29,610 nt of DNA from an uncultured Clostridium sp. (GCA_900551225.1 URUZ01000009.1:1-29610); one strand, 5' to 3'. Positions 1-8,318 are shown, numbered from the stretch's first letter. Made by a program: numbers and translations. The notes: a model not told the origin generated them from the sequence alone.

Positions 1-252
1 GGATGCGTCAGCGGACGTTTCATAGACTAACCCGGAAAATACACCAGCCAACGTCCGCGCCCCCTTCCACGCGCCCCTCCCCACAGTTGGGGAAAAATGG
101 AAGAACCTGCACATTGACACCACTGAAATGGGGCCACGATCCCAATTTAAGGCCTAAAAATGGTAGGAAGTGGGAGAAAACTTGCATTTTTTGCCAAAAA
201 GGAGTATGATAGATAAACACGCTAGTCAAACATAAAAATTACGGACGAGGAA
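1..252. other. Region without a convincing gene
   Basis: Short open frames exist on both strands here, but they lack ribosome binding sites and recognisable protein character. The stretch is C-rich at its left end and A/T-rich near 180-240. The only signal I can support is a weak promoter for the next gene around 182-210. The window edge may cut off whatever lies upstream. Confidence 0.6.
182..210 (+). promoter_or_regulatory. Weak candidate promoter for the TraX-family gene
   Basis: TTGCAT at 182-187 and TATGAT at 205-210 are separated by 17 bp. An alternative pair is TTGCCA at 191-196 with TAAACA at 214-219, also 17 bp apart. Both are imperfect, so the assignment is tentative. Confidence 0.35.
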
Positions 253-1050
253 ATGAATGTGAACGCAAGGATGAGAAGGCGCGGTTATTACCGCGGGCCC
301 ATAAGCGGCCTGACGGGCAATCAGCTGAAAATAATCGGAGTGATGGCAATGCTGGCAGACCATATCGGGGCTGTCATTATTCAGAGCGGCATTTTACACG
401 CCAGGGAACCCCTGATGTACAGCATGATTATTGCCACCCCTGAGGGGCATCGGTGGATGCTCATCGGCAGAGTCTGCCGTTTTGCGGGCAGGCTGGCATT
501 CCCTATCTTCGCGTATCTGCTAGTGGAGGGGTTCGCCCACACCAGAAGCAGGCTCCGCTATGCCCTTTCCCTGGGAATCCTGGCTCTTGCAGCGGAGGTG
601 CCCTTTGATCTGGCCGTATACAATAACTGGTTTCACCCGGCATACCAGAACGCAGTATTTACCCTGCTGATCGGTCTGCTGGTGCTCTGCATCGTGGACT
701 ATTTCGACAATCTGCCCCTGCAGCTGGTTCTGATCGCCGCAGGCTGCGGCCTGTCCTGGGTGGTCAAGTCGGACTATAACGTGCTGGGAGTGCTTCTGAT
801 TGCGGGTCTGTACATGTTCCGGCGCAATGATACCGCTCAGCTGGTCTGCGGGATCGCGCTGTCCGCGCTGGAGAGCGTGGGGTATTTCTGTATATCCGCA
901 CTGGCCTATGTTCCGATTGTCCTGTACAACGGAAGACGTGGGGCCAGTGGGTTAAAATATGTGTTCTATGCGTTCTACCCGATTCATCTGCTGGTGCTGT
1001 ATGCAGCGGCTAAGTGGTTCAGCGTTTATGGAGCCAAGCTGATTCAATAA
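253..1050 (+). CDS. TraX family membrane protein
   Basis: This 265-residue polytopic membrane protein matches the TraX family (named after the F-plasmid pilin N-acetylation protein). After a basic N-terminus comes a segment of the type LTGNQLKIIGVMAMLADHIG, the characteristic first helix with its Asp-His pair, followed by a loop with RLAFPIFAYLLVEG and further hydrophobic helices to the C-terminus. Chromosomal TraX-like proteins are common in Firmicutes and most have no proven role; conjugation is not implied because no transfer genes are nearby. The start is uncertain: the ATG at 253 lies only 2-3 bases after GGACGAGG, while the in-frame GTG at 259 has better spacing. No terminator is evident before the convergent minus-strand gene. 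Confidence 0.8.
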   Translation: MNVNARMRRRGYYRGPISGLTGNQLKIIGVMAMLADHIGAVIIQSGILHAREPLMYSMIIATPEGHRWMLIGRVCRFAGRLAFPIFAYLLVEGFAHTRSRLRYALSLGILALAAEVPFDLAVYNNWFHPAYQNAVFTLLIGLLVLCIVDYFDNLPLQLVLIAAGCGLSWVVKSDYNVLGVLLIAGLYMFRRNDTAQLVCGIALSALESVGYFCISALAYVPIVLYNGRRGASGLKYVFYAFYPIHLLVLYAAAKWFSVYGAKLIQ

Positions 1051-1153
1051 TCTCATCTATCTTCACAGCCGGCGGCGGGGCATCCCGGATCAGCTGCTGT
1101 GTCAGGGCATGATTCTGCCTGTGTACGTAATCCATGTAAAACCATAGTAATAA

Positions 1154-3346
1154 TTAGAACGAAAACTGTTCGTCAAATAATTTCTGCGCGTAATCCAGTG
1201 CCTCCTTCGGCGACATTGCCTGGCTGAAAGCATTTTTCACGGCCATTCCTATGATGCTCAAAAAACGCCTCTCATCAAAGGGCATATTGAAATATTCCGG
1301 CGTCCGACGCCCATGGGCAATGGCAAAGCAGTCCTTGGCCAGGTTCAGCCATGGGAAGGAGTTGATAATCTCATAATTGTCGTAGCTCTTCTTGCAGGGA
1401 GAGACACTTCCCAGCAGGGCGCCTGCGGAGGAGATCGGCTCGCTGCAGATCCATTTGATGAAGGACAGGGCGCTCTCGGGCTGCCTGGTGTGGCGGGCCA
1501 CGCCCAGGGAGCCGCCGCCGATGACCGGGTTGCCTCCGGGAACGACGGTGTAGCCTATGCTGCCCACCACCTTGGAGGAATGGCTCAGCAGGTCTGAGGC
1601 GTAGTTGCTGTACAGAATGGCCATGGCCACATTGCCCTGGGCAAAGGCAGTGGCGGTGTTGGTCCACCAGGAACAGTATTCCGGGTTGGAATATTCCTTT
1701 AACTGGATCAGCTGTTCCAGGGAGCGCACTGCGTCAGGGGAGTTCAGCGTTACCTTGTAGTCCCCACTGTAGAGATTCTCCTGGCGGCTGAAGAAGCGGG
1801 CCAGGAACTCAGACCCTGCCACGCCTGTGGAGCCAAGGGTCAGGGTGGCCCCGTAATCCACAGGGGAGGTGGGGGTGACGGACTTGGTGAAAAATGCGGC
1901 GATCCGGTTGAACTCGTCAAATGTTTTGGGGGGCTTCAGCTCCTTTTTGTGCTGCTCATAATACATGCGTCTGTAGATGGGATTCTCAAAGAGGTCCTTT
2001 CTGTAGTAGAGCAGCTGGACGCTGGGCGTGGAGGGCAGGGCGTAAACCCTTCCGTTTACCATGGAATACTGGTTGATGGTACCGTCGATAAAGGTGTCGA
2101 AGCAGGTTCCGATCCGGGGGTCAATGCCGTCCAGGGGCTGCAGGATCTTCTCGGCGAACCAGGACAGCCATGTCACATCCAGGCGCAGGATATCAAAGAG
2201 GGAGTCACTGCCCATGTTGTTGAAGGCCTCGTACATCTCATCGTAGGAATAGATGGTGATGTTCACCGGGATACCTGTTTTCTGTGTGTAGATCCGGGAC
2301 AGGTTGCGCATGATGTAGGCCTCAGGGCTGTCCAGGGTCAGCACATTTAAGGCGGAGGGATTCTCCGGCACCAGGATGTTGGAGAACCAGTTGCGGAAAC
2401 CGGGATTCTCCAGCAGGGTGCGCTGAGGCTCCCCCTCCTTTCCTTTTATGCGCCTGATCAGCCGCTCGGCCGTGATCTTGCCCAGCTGGCGGTAGTTCAG
2501 CTCGTATTTCTGGAAATCAATCTCAGGCATGGTGAATACCGGGGAGACTGTGTAAATGGACAGGTCCACCGCAGAGTAAAAGGTATTCCAGATATCCTTG
2601 ACGCTCTCCGCAAAGCCGTAATTGGAGATAAATATAGCCTGGGGCGGCTGGCTGCCAAATATGTGTAGGATGTTCTGCAGCTTGCGGTAGGGGTCTGTCT
2701 GGATGTGGTTCACCAGGCAGCCAGCGGGGCCGATGACGCTCATAAAGCCCTCATGGAAATCCCGCTCATTGGACAGGTGCAGGCCGCCGGTCAGCAGGCA
2801 GATGCTGGTGTAGGCCTCGTCCACCGCCTTCTGGGCCAGATCCCTGCCGGCTTTTACATAGTCAAACCCAATATAGTCTGCCGGGAAAGGCGGGACCCGC
2901 TCTGCGAAGATCAGATGCTTTGCCAGGTTGGACTGTTCGCTGATATAGGGGTTCCCCTGGGGGAAACTGCAGCAGGAGATTGCCGCAATACCCACAGCCA
3001 TGGAGGAGCGGATCTCCTGGACCACGCTGCACTCTGTCTCGCTGTTGTCGTCATTGGTCAGATACTGGGCCACGCAGAAGTTGTGATTCTCTGCGTAGGT
3101 TTTGAAGCTGAGGTAAAAGTCTATATACTGCTTGGAGCGGATGTTGGGCAGAATCACGGCCAGGATATTGGAATGCCCCTTGCGCAGCAGCTTGGCGCGC
3201 TCGTTGGGAACATAGCCCAGGGCGGCTGCTGCATCCGTCACCTGCTTGATCTTCTCACTGCTTACATTTCCCTTGCCGTTCAATACATTGGATACAGTTC
3301 CCTGGGCAACCCCTGCTGCTTTTGCGATATCTTTGATTGTTACCAT
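1154..3346 (-). CDS. LacI-type regulator fused to a solute-binding domain
   Basis: This 730-residue protein joins three parts. Residues 1-55 are a LacI helix-turn-helix (VTIKDIAKAAGVAQGTVSNVLNG). Residues 60-310 resemble the LacI/periplasmic-binding-protein sensor core. Residues 330-730 resemble a family 1 extracellular solute-binding protein (MalE/UgpB type), with features such as LFDILRLDVTWLSWFAEKILQPLD and YALPSTPSVQLLYYRKDLF. There is no signal peptide or lipobox, so the binding domain should be cytoplasmic. LacI regulators are usually 330-350 aa; the extra 400 residues are a real in-frame fusion. The gene diverges from a sugar ABC operon that encodes its own solute-binding lipoprotein, so it is probably that operon's regulator. 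An RBS AAGGAGG lies 10 nt before the ATG. Ligand and sign of control are unknown. Confidence 0.88.
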   Translation of the reverse strand: MVTIKDIAKAAGVAQGTVSNVLNGKGNVSSEKIKQVTDAAAALGYVPNERAKLLRKGHSNILAVILPNIRSKQYIDFYLSFKTYAENHNFCVAQYLTNDDNSETECSVVQEIRSSMAVGIAAISCCSFPQGNPYISEQSNLAKHLIFAERVPPFPADYIGFDYVKAGRDLAQKAVDEAYTSICLLTGGLHLSNERDFHEGFMSVIGPAGCLVNHIQTDPYRKLQNILHIFGSQPPQAIFISNYGFAESVKDIWNTFYSAVDLSIYTVSPVFTMPEIDFQKYELNYRQLGKITAERLIRRIKGKEGEPQRTLLENPGFRNWFSNILVPENPSALNVLTLDSPEAYIMRNLSRIYTQKTGIPVNITIYSYDEMYEAFNNMGSDSLFDILRLDVTWLSWFAEKILQPLDGIDPRIGTCFDTFIDGTINQYSMVNGRVYALPSTPSVQLLYYRKDLFENPIYRRMYYEQHKKELKPPKTFDEFNRIAAFFTKSVTPTSPVDYGATLTLGSTGVAGSEFLARFFSRQENLYSGDYKVTLNSPDAVRSLEQLIQLKEYSNPEYCSWWTNTATAFAQGNVAMAILYSNYASDLLSHSSKVVGSIGYTVVPGGNPVIGGGSLGVARHTRQPESALSFIKWICSEPISSAGALLGSVSPCKKSYDNYEIINSFPWLNLAKDCFAIAHGRRTPEYFNMPFDERRFLSIIGMAVKNAFSQAMSPKEALDYAQKLFDEQFSF

Positions 3347-3384
3347 AATTGATGTGCCTCCTTGGATCGAACTGCTTTCTTAAT

Positions 3385-3413
3385 ATTTTACCATACGCCA
3401 CAATATTTGTAAA
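3385..3413 (-). promoter_or_regulatory. Promoter of the LacI-fusion gene
   Basis: Read on the minus strand, TTTACA (3408-3413) and TAAAAT (3385-3390) are separated by exactly 17 bp, and the start codon at 3346 follows with a good RBS. The match is close to the vegetative sigma consensus. Confidence 0.6.
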
Positions 3414-3490
3414 ATGTTTAAAAGGTGTGTTCAAAATCAGACTGTTTTTAAAGCTATTCCTAATCCATACAAAAAACAAAATGAATTGAA

Positions 3491-3519
3491 TTTAGTTAAA
3501 AATGTAAATATCAACTAAA
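3491..3519. promoter_or_regulatory. Inverted repeat TTTAGTT-N15-AACTAAA
   Basis: A perfect 7-bp inverted repeat (3491-3497 and 3513-3519) sits in the A/T-rich divergent region between the regulator and the ABC operon. It could be a second protein-binding site, but in such A/T-rich DNA chance occurrence is possible. Confidence 0.3.
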
Positions 3520-3567
3520 ATGAATGTAAAATCTGTGAAAAAACGTACAAAATGCAAAATAAAAATA

Positions 3568-3581
3568 TTGACACGTTTCAA
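3568..3581. promoter_or_regulatory. LacI-family operator overlapping the -35 box
   Basis: The 14-mer TTGACACGTTTCAA is an imperfect palindrome centred on CG, matching its own reverse complement at 12 of 14 positions, as expected of LacI-family operators. It includes the -35 hexamer, so occupancy should block RNA polymerase. The divergently encoded LacI-type fusion protein is the obvious candidate to bind it; a global LacI-family carbon regulator is an alternative. Confidence 0.5.
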
Positions 3582-3596
3582 CAATGGTGATATGAT
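3568..3596 (+). promoter_or_regulatory. Promoter of the carbohydrate ABC operon
   Basis: TTGACA (3568-3573) and TATGAT (3591-3596) are separated by 17 bp, giving a near-consensus promoter about 50 nt before the GTG start of the solute-binding protein gene. Confidence 0.75.
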
Positions 3597-3649
3597 GTGG
3601 ACATGAAGCACTTAATATTGAATCAAATATTCATTAGGAGGTATGTAGC

Positions 3650-5026
3650 GTGAGAAAAGCGAAGAGAATGGTATCGGTTCTGCTGGCGGCGGCCGTTACT
3701 GCAGGCATGATGGTGACTGGGTGTTCTTCCAAGGGGGCGGACAGCGGAGCGAAGGCTGCCGACACTCAGGAAGCCAAGAAAGAGGAGAAAACACAGGCAG
3801 CCGGGGAAGAGGGAGATCTGCACCTGACATTTTACTATCCCGTCAATGTGGGCGGTTCTGCTGCCCAGCTCATTGAGAATGTGTGCAAGGAGTTTAATGA
3901 GGCCAACCCCGGTATTGTGGTGGAGCCGGTTTATACAGGCAACTATGACGACACCGTGACCAAGATCCAGACCGCAGTCCAGGGCGGAACGCCGCCGGAT
4001 GTGTTCGTAAGCCTGGCTACCCAGCGTTTCACCATGGCGTCAACAGGCATGGCCATGCCTCTGGATGATCTGATCGCCGCGGACGGGGACGAGGGGAAGG
4101 CGTACATAGAGGATTTCCTGCCCGGATTTATGGAAGATTCTTATGTGGATGGGAAGATTTACTCCATCCCATTCCAGAGAAGCACCATGGTCCTTTACTA
4201 CAACAAGGATGCATTTAAGGCAGTGGGTCTGGACCCTGAGGCGCCTCCCACCACATGGGAAGAGATGGCGGACTATGCGGTCAAGCTCACCGACGACAGC
4301 CGCTATGGCGTGGGCATTGCCTTGAATTCCGGCTCAGCCCAGTGGGCATTTACCGGATTCTGCCTTCAGAACAGTACGGATGGACAGAACCTGATGAGTG
4401 AGGACGGCAAGAGCGTGTTCTTCAACACGCCTGAGAATGTGGAAGCCCTTCAGTTCTGGCTGGATCTTCAGAATGAATATAAGTGCATGGCAGAGGGCAT
4501 CGTACAGTGGACTGATCTGCCCACCCAGTTTTTGGCAGGGGAAGTGGCTATGATCTACCATACTACCGGCAATATGGCCAACATCCATGACAATGCTGAC
4601 TTTGACTTTGGCACAGCCTTCCTTCCGGCCCACAAGCGCATCGGCGCTCCCACCGGAGGCGGCAACTTCTATATCTCCAATGGCCTCTCCGAGGAGCGCG
4701 TACAGGCGGCCTGGAAATTCATTAAGTTTGCAACAGCCACCGAGAACGCTGCACAGTGGAGCCTGGATACAGGTTACGTTGCAACGAGACAGTCCTGCTT
4801 TGAGACCGATTTAATCAAGAATTACTACAAGGAAGTTCCACAGGCAGCAGTGGCTTATGAGCAGCTTCCCTATGCAAAGCCGGAGCTGACCACCTACAAT
4901 GCGGCTGAGATCTGGAGAGTGTTAAATGACAACATCCAGGCAGCGGTGGTAGGAGACATGAGCGCTCAGGAGGCGTTAGACGCAGCTCAGGAACAGGCAG
5001 AGGAAGTTTTGGCCGACTACCAGTAA
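3650..5026 (+). CDS. Sugar ABC transporter solute-binding lipoprotein
   Basis: This 458-residue lipoprotein carries a basic N-terminus, a hydrophobic helix and a lipobox (VTGC, acylated Cys at residue 25), then a charged linker to about residue 55. The rest is a family 1 solute-binding fold of the carbohydrate (CUT1) type, with landmarks such as GGTPPDVFVSLATQRF, YSIPFQRSTMVLYYNKDAF and WKFIKFATATENAAQWS. It would capture an oligosaccharide or sugar-phosphate ester outside the membrane and hand it to the two permeases that follow. The substrate cannot be read from the sequence; a UgpB-like glycerophosphodiester ligand is one option. The GTG start at 3650 is fixed by AGGAGG at 3636-3641. It is first in its operon. 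Confidence 0.92.
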   Translation: MRKAKRMVSVLLAAAVTAGMMVTGCSSKGADSGAKAADTQEAKKEEKTQAAGEEGDLHLTFYYPVNVGGSAAQLIENVCKEFNEANPGIVVEPVYTGNYDDTVTKIQTAVQGGTPPDVFVSLATQRFTMASTGMAMPLDDLIAADGDEGKAYIEDFLPGFMEDSYVDGKIYSIPFQRSTMVLYYNKDAFKAVGLDPEAPPTTWEEMADYAVKLTDDSRYGVGIALNSGSAQWAFTGFCLQNSTDGQNLMSEDGKSVFFNTPENVEALQFWLDLQNEYKCMAEGIVQWTDLPTQFLAGEVAMIYHTTGNMANIHDNADFDFGTAFLPAHKRIGAPTGGGNFYISNGLSEERVQAAWKFIKFATATENAAQWSLDTGYVATRQSCFETDLIKNYYKEVPQAAVAYEQLPYAKPELTTYNAAEIWRVLNDNIQAAVVGDMSAQEALDAAQEQAEEVLADYQ

Positions 5027-5039
5027 AGGTTGATGCAAT

Positions 5040-5933
5040 ATGAAGACGATGAAAAAGCAGAAACATTTAAAGAACCAATTGACAGCCTGGGGCCTGATGG
5101 CCCCGGCGCTGATCTTTATGCTGGCCTTTACCGTATTCCCGGTGTTCAGAAGCATCTGGCTGAGCCTGTCCAAATACAAGCTGGGGATGGAACACGCGGA
5201 GTTCATTGGCATGGAGAACTACATCAAGCTGGCCGGATCTAAGCTGTTCTGGAAGGTGATGGGCAATACCATCGCATTTGCACTGATGACTGTACTGCCC
5301 AGCATGGCAGTGGGCCTGGGCCTGGCGATGCTGGTGAACAGGAAGTCCAGGGGCGTGGGCTTTATCCGCACATCATTTTTCTACCCGGTGATCATGCCCA
5401 TGATCGCCATTGCCAGCGTATGGATGTTCATCTACATGGCTAAGAACGGACTGTTTGACCAGCTGCTGGCCAGCTTCGGCTTAAAGCCCATGAACGTGCT
5501 GTCCAACAAGCGGACGGTGCTTCCGGCCATGGCGGTCATGTATGTGTGGAAGGAGGCCGGGTATCTGATGGTGTTCTTCCTGTCGGGAATCCAGAGTATC
5601 TCCGAGGAGCTGCTGGAGGCGGCCAAGATCGACGGGGCGGACGGCTGGACCATATTCCGCAAGATCACCATGCCATTATTGGCGCCCACCTTCCTGTTTG
5701 TATCTACCATTGCATTTACCAACTGCTTTAAGCTGGTGGACCATGTGGTGATTATGACTGAGGGCGCGCCCAACAATGCCAGCACCCTGCTTTTATACTA
5801 CATTTACCAGCAGGGCTTTACCAACTTCAACTACGGCGTGTCTTCTGCTCTGACCGTGATTATGCTGGGGCTGCTCCTCGTGGTGTCCCTGCCCAGATTT
5901 ATCAGCCAGGACAAGAAAATCCATTACAATTAA
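5040..5933 (+). CDS. Carbohydrate ABC transporter permease (MalF/UgpA type)
   Basis: This 297-residue inner-membrane permease has the six-helix layout of CUT1 components. Near residue 195 it carries the cytoplasmic EAA loop (ELLEAAKIDGADGWTIFRKI) that contacts the ATPase. The N-terminal part (LTAWGLMAPALIFMLAFTVFPV) is typical of the UgpA/MsmF subfamily. The gene begins 13 nt after the lipoprotein stop and pairs with the next permease. No ATP-binding subunit is encoded in this operon, which is usual for Firmicutes CUT1 systems that share an MsmK/UgpC-type ATPase encoded elsewhere. Confidence 0.93.
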   Translation: MKTMKKQKHLKNQLTAWGLMAPALIFMLAFTVFPVFRSIWLSLSKYKLGMEHAEFIGMENYIKLAGSKLFWKVMGNTIAFALMTVLPSMAVGLGLAMLVNRKSRGVGFIRTSFFYPVIMPMIAIASVWMFIYMAKNGLFDQLLASFGLKPMNVLSNKRTVLPAMAVMYVWKEAGYLMVFFLSGIQSISEELLEAAKIDGADGWTIFRKITMPLLAPTFLFVSTIAFTNCFKLVDHVVIMTEGAPNNASTLLLYYIYQQGFTNFNYGVSSALTVIMLGLLLVVSLPRFISQDKKIHYN

Positions 5934-5945
5934 GGGGGAGAGAAG

Positions 5946-6761
5946 ATGAAGCAACTGAAAAACGGAGTGATCTCCGGGTTTGGGGCGCTGCTTGCCCTCC
6001 TGTGGCTTGCACCTCTGGTATGGCTGGTAGGAACCGCGTTCAGCGAACCTACTTTCCGCATGACATTTTTCCCCAGCTCCAGCTTTACCCTGGGGAATCT
6101 GGAATATGTGTGGAACGCCATTCCATTTGGCAGATATTACCTGAACACGCTGATCCTGGTGGTGGTAACCTTTGGCATACAGTTTGTCACATCCACAATG
6201 GCTGCCTACGCGCTGGGTGTCCTGGAGTTTAAGGGCATGACCCTGGTGTTTGCGGTGATCTTCATGCAGATCATCATTCCCAATGATGTGCTGATCACCC
6301 CCAACTTTATGACGTTGGCGGATCTGGGTCTGACGGATTCCAAGATTGGGATTATGCTTCCGTTCTTTGGGAGCGCTTTGGCGATATTCCTGCTGAGGCA
6401 GCATTTTAAGTCCATACCCAAGGCCCTGGCCGAGGCGGCCAGAATCGACGGGGCCAACACCTGGCAGACGATCTGGCGCATCTACATGCCCTGCGCCAAG
6501 CCGGCTTACATGTCATTTGCAGTGATTTCTGTCAGCTACCACTGGAACAACTACCTGTGGCCCCTGATTGTCACCAACTCCCCGTCCAACCGCACGCTGA
6601 CCGTGGGTCTGGCCATCTTTGCCAAGTCCAAGGAGGCCAATATGCAGTGGGCAAATGTCTGCGCGGCCACATTTATCATCATCCTGCCGCTGTTAATTGC
6701 ATTTTTCATTCTGCAGAAGCAGTTTATGAGCAGCTTCGTAAGCGCAGGAATCAAAGAGTAG
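5946..6761 (+). CDS. Carbohydrate ABC transporter permease (MalG/UgpE type)
   Basis: This 271-residue second permease subunit has six hydrophobic segments and an EAA motif in the form ALAEAARIDGANTWQTIWRI at about residues 160-180. A segment around YHWNNYLWPLIV and the terminal FVSAGIKE are characteristic of MalG/UgpE-type subunits. It starts 12 nt after the preceding permease behind a GGGGGAG RBS, so the two are surely cotranscribed and form the heterodimeric channel. The coding sequence ends just before the RBS of the hydrolase gene. Confidence 0.93.
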   Translation: MKQLKNGVISGFGALLALLWLAPLVWLVGTAFSEPTFRMTFFPSSSFTLGNLEYVWNAIPFGRYYLNTLILVVVTFGIQFVTSTMAAYALGVLEFKGMTLVFAVIFMQIIIPNDVLITPNFMTLADLGLTDSKIGIMLPFFGSALAIFLLRQHFKSIPKALAEAARIDGANTWQTIWRIYMPCAKPAYMSFAVISVSYHWNNYLWPLIVTNSPSNRTLTVGLAIFAKSKEANMQWANVCAATFIIILPLLIAFFILQKQFMSSFVSAGIKE

Positions 6762-6775
6762 CAGGGGGAACGGAA

Positions 6776-7483
6776 ATGGAACTGAAATTCTGGGGCTGCG
6801 GCTCCGCCTTTAATCCCGCCATGGGAAATACCAGCGCTTATTTTGAAAAAAGCGGTAACCTGTATCTTCTGGATTGCGGGGAGAGCGTATATGAAAGCCT
6901 GATGCGCTGTATGGATTTAAGCAGGTACAACCGGATATATGTGCTGGTCACCCACCTACATGCGGACCATGTGGGGAGCCTGGGCTCCCTTCTGTCCTAC
7001 AACAGCTGCGTGCTGGGGAAGAGGACGTGGATCATCCATCCCAGCCGGACCATTGTGGATCTGCTGAGGCTGTTGGGAATCCGGGATGATTTTTATGAAT
7101 ACTGTGAGAAAATGCCGGAAGCGGCGGATGGCCTCCGGGTTGAGGCCATACCGGTCAGCCATGTGGAGAACATGGACTGCTTCGGATATCTGCTGGAGGA
7201 CGGAGAAAACCGGATCTACTACAGCGGGGATGCAGCCATAGTGCCGGAGCGGGTGCTGGATCTGCTGAGACAGGGGAAGCTGGACCGGCTCTACCAGGAC
7301 ACCTCCATCCACAGCCACCAGCCGCCCAGCCACTGTTACTATGGGGATCTGGAACAGGCTGTGGAGCGGAAACTGCGGGGGCGTGTATATTGTATGCACC
7401 TGGATGAGGACTGCAGGGACATGCTGCGGGAAAAGGGGTTTAATATTCCTGATGTTTGCAGTACAATGACATCTGGGGAATGA
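6776..7483 (+). CDS. Metallo-beta-lactamase-fold hydrolase
   Basis: This 235-residue protein has the family's metal-binding signature THLHADH at residues 59-65 (HxHxDH) and further His/Asp positions at SHVENMDCFGY, YYSGDA and CMHLDED. It lacks a signal peptide and should be cytoplasmic. Overall it resembles RNase Z/phosphodiesterase-like members rather than antibiotic lactamases. As last gene of the sugar ABC operon it may hydrolyse a phosphodiester or ester in the imported substrate; that is an inference from context only. The ATG at 6776 is preferred over an upstream in-frame start inside the permease gene, because AGGGGG lies at 6763-6768 and the homologous sequence begins with MELKFWGCGSAF. 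Confidence 0.87.
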   Translation: MELKFWGCGSAFNPAMGNTSAYFEKSGNLYLLDCGESVYESLMRCMDLSRYNRIYVLVTHLHADHVGSLGSLLSYNSCVLGKRTWIIHPSRTIVDLLRLLGIRDDFYEYCEKMPEAADGLRVEAIPVSHVENMDCFGYLLEDGENRIYYSGDAAIVPERVLDLLRQGKLDRLYQDTSIHSHQPPSHCYYGDLEQAVERKLRGRVYCMHLDEDCRDMLREKGFNIPDVCSTMTSGE

Positions 7484-7488
7484 AGCAA

Positions 7489-7539
7489 GAGAGTTCAAAC
7501 AGTTAGTTTTCATTAACTGGCGGTTTGAACCCTCTTTTT
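7489..7539 (+). terminator. Intrinsic terminator of the ABC operon
   Basis: GAG-A-GTTCAAAC-AGTTA (7489-7505) pairs with TAACT (7514-7518) and, after a 4-nt bulge, GTTTGAAC-C-CTC (7523-7534). A run of five T residues follows (7535-7539). It begins a few bases after the hydrolase stop codon. Confidence 0.85.
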
Positions 7540-7583
7540 GCTGTTGGCAGCCGTTTAATGTACTTGAAGGGAGATAATAAACT

Positions 7584-8318
7584 ATGGAAGATTTAAAAAG
7601 TCAGGCGGTAAAACGGTTTGAAAGATTGTGGGAAATCGAAGGAGGTAAGCTGCTCAATGCCGGCATAGTCCCATCTGTAATGGAAAATGGGGAAATCTGC
7701 CCCATAGATTACTGTATATCTACGATAGCCCGTTTGATTCAGCAGCCGCAGGGCGGCGGGCTTGTGTGTGGGATCAGAAGTGCATTATCAGATCTCTTTG
7801 AAGCAGCAGATACGCAGTTTATCTATCCGGATGAATCACTTCATGTATCATTGCTTGGCTGTACACAAAGGCAAAAAACCAATGAGTTTGACTGTGAACG
7901 TATAAATAAAATCAAGGACGTGTGCGTACAGGAGATAAAAAAGGCAGAACCTGCCGAAATTCTCTTAAAAGGCGTAGGAATTGTGGGCAATCAGATCTTT
8001 ATTCAGGGGATTCCGCTGAACCGTAACTGGGAAACGCTCAGAATGTCACTGGAAAAAGGTCTGGTAAATGTGGGTGAAAAGCCAATCTCCTATGAAGATA
8101 AATCACCCATTCATATGAATCTGATACGGATTGTCAACGCTGACCCCGCCCGTATGGCAGCTCTTCACCGGGTTATGTCCCAGCTGCGTGATATTGAACT
8201 TGGAACGGTGAGACTGCCGGCCATAGAATATGTGATCACGGATTTTTGTGTCTCGAAGAAGAATGTTGTGTGGATTGACCGGATAGAATGTTGCGGCTCC
8301 CCGGTTTACTTTTCCTGA
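7584..8318 (+). CDS. Putative 2H phosphoesterase-like protein
   Basis: I do not recognise a named family for this 244-residue soluble protein. It contains two short motifs typical of 2H (LigT-like) phosphoesterases: SLHVSLLG with H87-x-S89 and SPIHMNLIRI with H177-x-N179, each in a hydrophobic strand-like context and about 90 residues apart. In the 2H superfamily two H-x-T/S motifs form the active site for 2',3'-cyclic or other RNA-type phosphodiesters; the second motif here has Asn instead of Thr/Ser, so activity is uncertain. The gene is more A/T-rich and uses different codons from its neighbours, suggesting acquisition. It stands alone: a terminator precedes it, and an AAGGGAG RBS lies 11 nt before the ATG. 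The 2H reading is tentative. Confidence 0.6.
   Translation: MEDLKSQAVKRFERLWEIEGGKLLNAGIVPSVMENGEICPIDYCISTIARLIQQPQGGGLVCGIRSALSDLFEAADTQFIYPDESLHVSLLGCTQRQKTNEFDCERINKIKDVCVQEIKKAEPAEILLKGVGIVGNQIFIQGIPLNRNWETLRMSLEKGLVNVGEKPISYEDKSPIHMNLIRIVNADPARMAALHRVMSQLRDIELGTVRLPAIEYVITDFCVSKKNVVWIDRIECCGSPVYFS

Noticed and set aside
114..142. Perfect TTGACA at 114-119 as a promoter
   Set aside because: No acceptable -10 hexamer lies 16-18 bp downstream.
1019..1135. 38-codon minus-strand ORF (MDYVHRQNHALT...) downstream of the LacI fusion
   Set aside because: It looks mildly protein-like, but it has no RBS and a third of it is antisense to the TraX-family gene; chance is more likely.
6557..6775. 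Longer N-terminus for the metallo-hydrolase inside the permease gene
   Set aside because: The added residues are an out-of-frame reading of the permease; the ATG at 6776 has an RBS and the expected N-terminus.
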